From Bremerella volcania (GTDB taxonomy: Bacteria; Planctomycetota; Planctomycetia; Pirellulales; Pirellulaceae), in contig NZ_CP036289.1 of NCBI RefSeq assembly GCF_007748115.1, positions 6,386,001 to 6,450,000 of the forward strand: a stretch of 64,000 bases of DNA. Reading direction: 5' to 3'. The notes beneath the pieces are model-generated. The model made no database searches, was not told where the DNA came from, and saw only the letters and a program-made list of their open reading frames with translations. Position 1 is the stretch's first letter. The number at the start of each line of letters is the position of its first letter. The position numbers and the translations under genes are program-made. Shown one piece after another: positions 63,922-64,000 of this stretch.

Positions 63922-64000
63922 ATGACGATGCACCGGTCTCTGTCCCTTTCGTTGTTGTTGGTTCTGACATGTGTGGTGGCTCTTCGGGCGGAAGATAAGC
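63922..64000 (+). CDS. Start of a secreted protein (truncated by window end)
   Basis: Only 26 codons are visible: MTMHRSLSLSLLLVLTCVVA, then LRAEDK. GAGG lies six bases before the ATG. A signal peptide is clear; nothing more can be said. Confidence 0.65.
   Translation, partial: MTMHRSLSLSLLLVLTCVVALRAEDK

Overview
The window reads as chromosomal DNA of a planctomycete, most likely in or near the Pirellulaceae (Blastopirellula/Bremerella-like). The reasons are two DUF1559 type-II pseudopilin-like proteins with the [18 protein letters not shown] start, an SHD1 domain fused to a nuclease, YVTN-propeller/cytochrome c and transthyretin-like secreted proteins, a CIRGF-type class III cyclase, many signal-peptide proteins of unknown role, and loosely packed genes with short operons. 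Base composition and codon style look uniform. I see no prophage, insertion sequence, integrase or CRISPR array. The genus is an inference.

Layout. 1-3.4 kb: a three-gene ExbB/TolQ-ExbD-ExbD-like proton-channel module, cut at its 5' end by the window. 3.4-7.3 kb: a small ORF, tRNA-Gly(GCC), trigger factor, then two clpP genes (protein folding and turnover). 7.4-12.3 kb: VOC protein, AraC regulator, DUF2007 membrane protein, coiled-coil lipoprotein, small membrane protein, DegT aminotransferase. 12.4-24.7 kb: phosphatase, lactonase, di-CxxCH cytochrome, esterase, a DUF1559/lipoprotein pair, a translationally coupled serine hydrolase and SHD1-nuclease pair, a histidine-rich protein with a histidine/aspartate-rich DUF1559 protein, and small proteins. 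24.8-34.9 kb: YyaL-type thioredoxin-domain protein, DPP-IV-like peptidase, and an ATPase/FtsX-permease/HlyD exporter. 35.3-41 kb: GNAT protein, infA, a large secreted unknown, lysA and a CYTH protein.

40.9-48.5 kb is the most striking part: a tightly overlapping stressosome operon (globin-RsbR, RsbS, RsbT, RsbX-like phosphatase, RsbU-like phosphatase), led by a DUF1444-like gene and divergent from a class III nucleotide cyclase with a GAF domain. The sensor keeps both regulatory threonines. The RsbS-like scaffold carries Arg where the phospho-Ser is expected. The output phosphatase has a degenerate RsbT-like N-terminus. No sigma-B or anti-sigma gene is present. Three consecutive large hairpins follow the cyclase gene. 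Next comes an OxyR-type regulator with C199/C208 and an OxyR-like operator overlapping its own start codon.

49-64 kb: a TPR protein, a protein with seven copies of a STADILAMARG motif, a TrpG/PabA-type amidotransferase beside moeA, a SnoaL-like protein, lnt, a coiled-coil membrane protein overlapped by a 51-residue membrane protein, a LuxR-type response regulator, a long intergenic region with strong hairpins that may encode an RNA, a mucin-like Ser/Arg/Asp-rich secreted protein, a Tyr/Thr/Pro repeat protein, and the start of another secreted protein.
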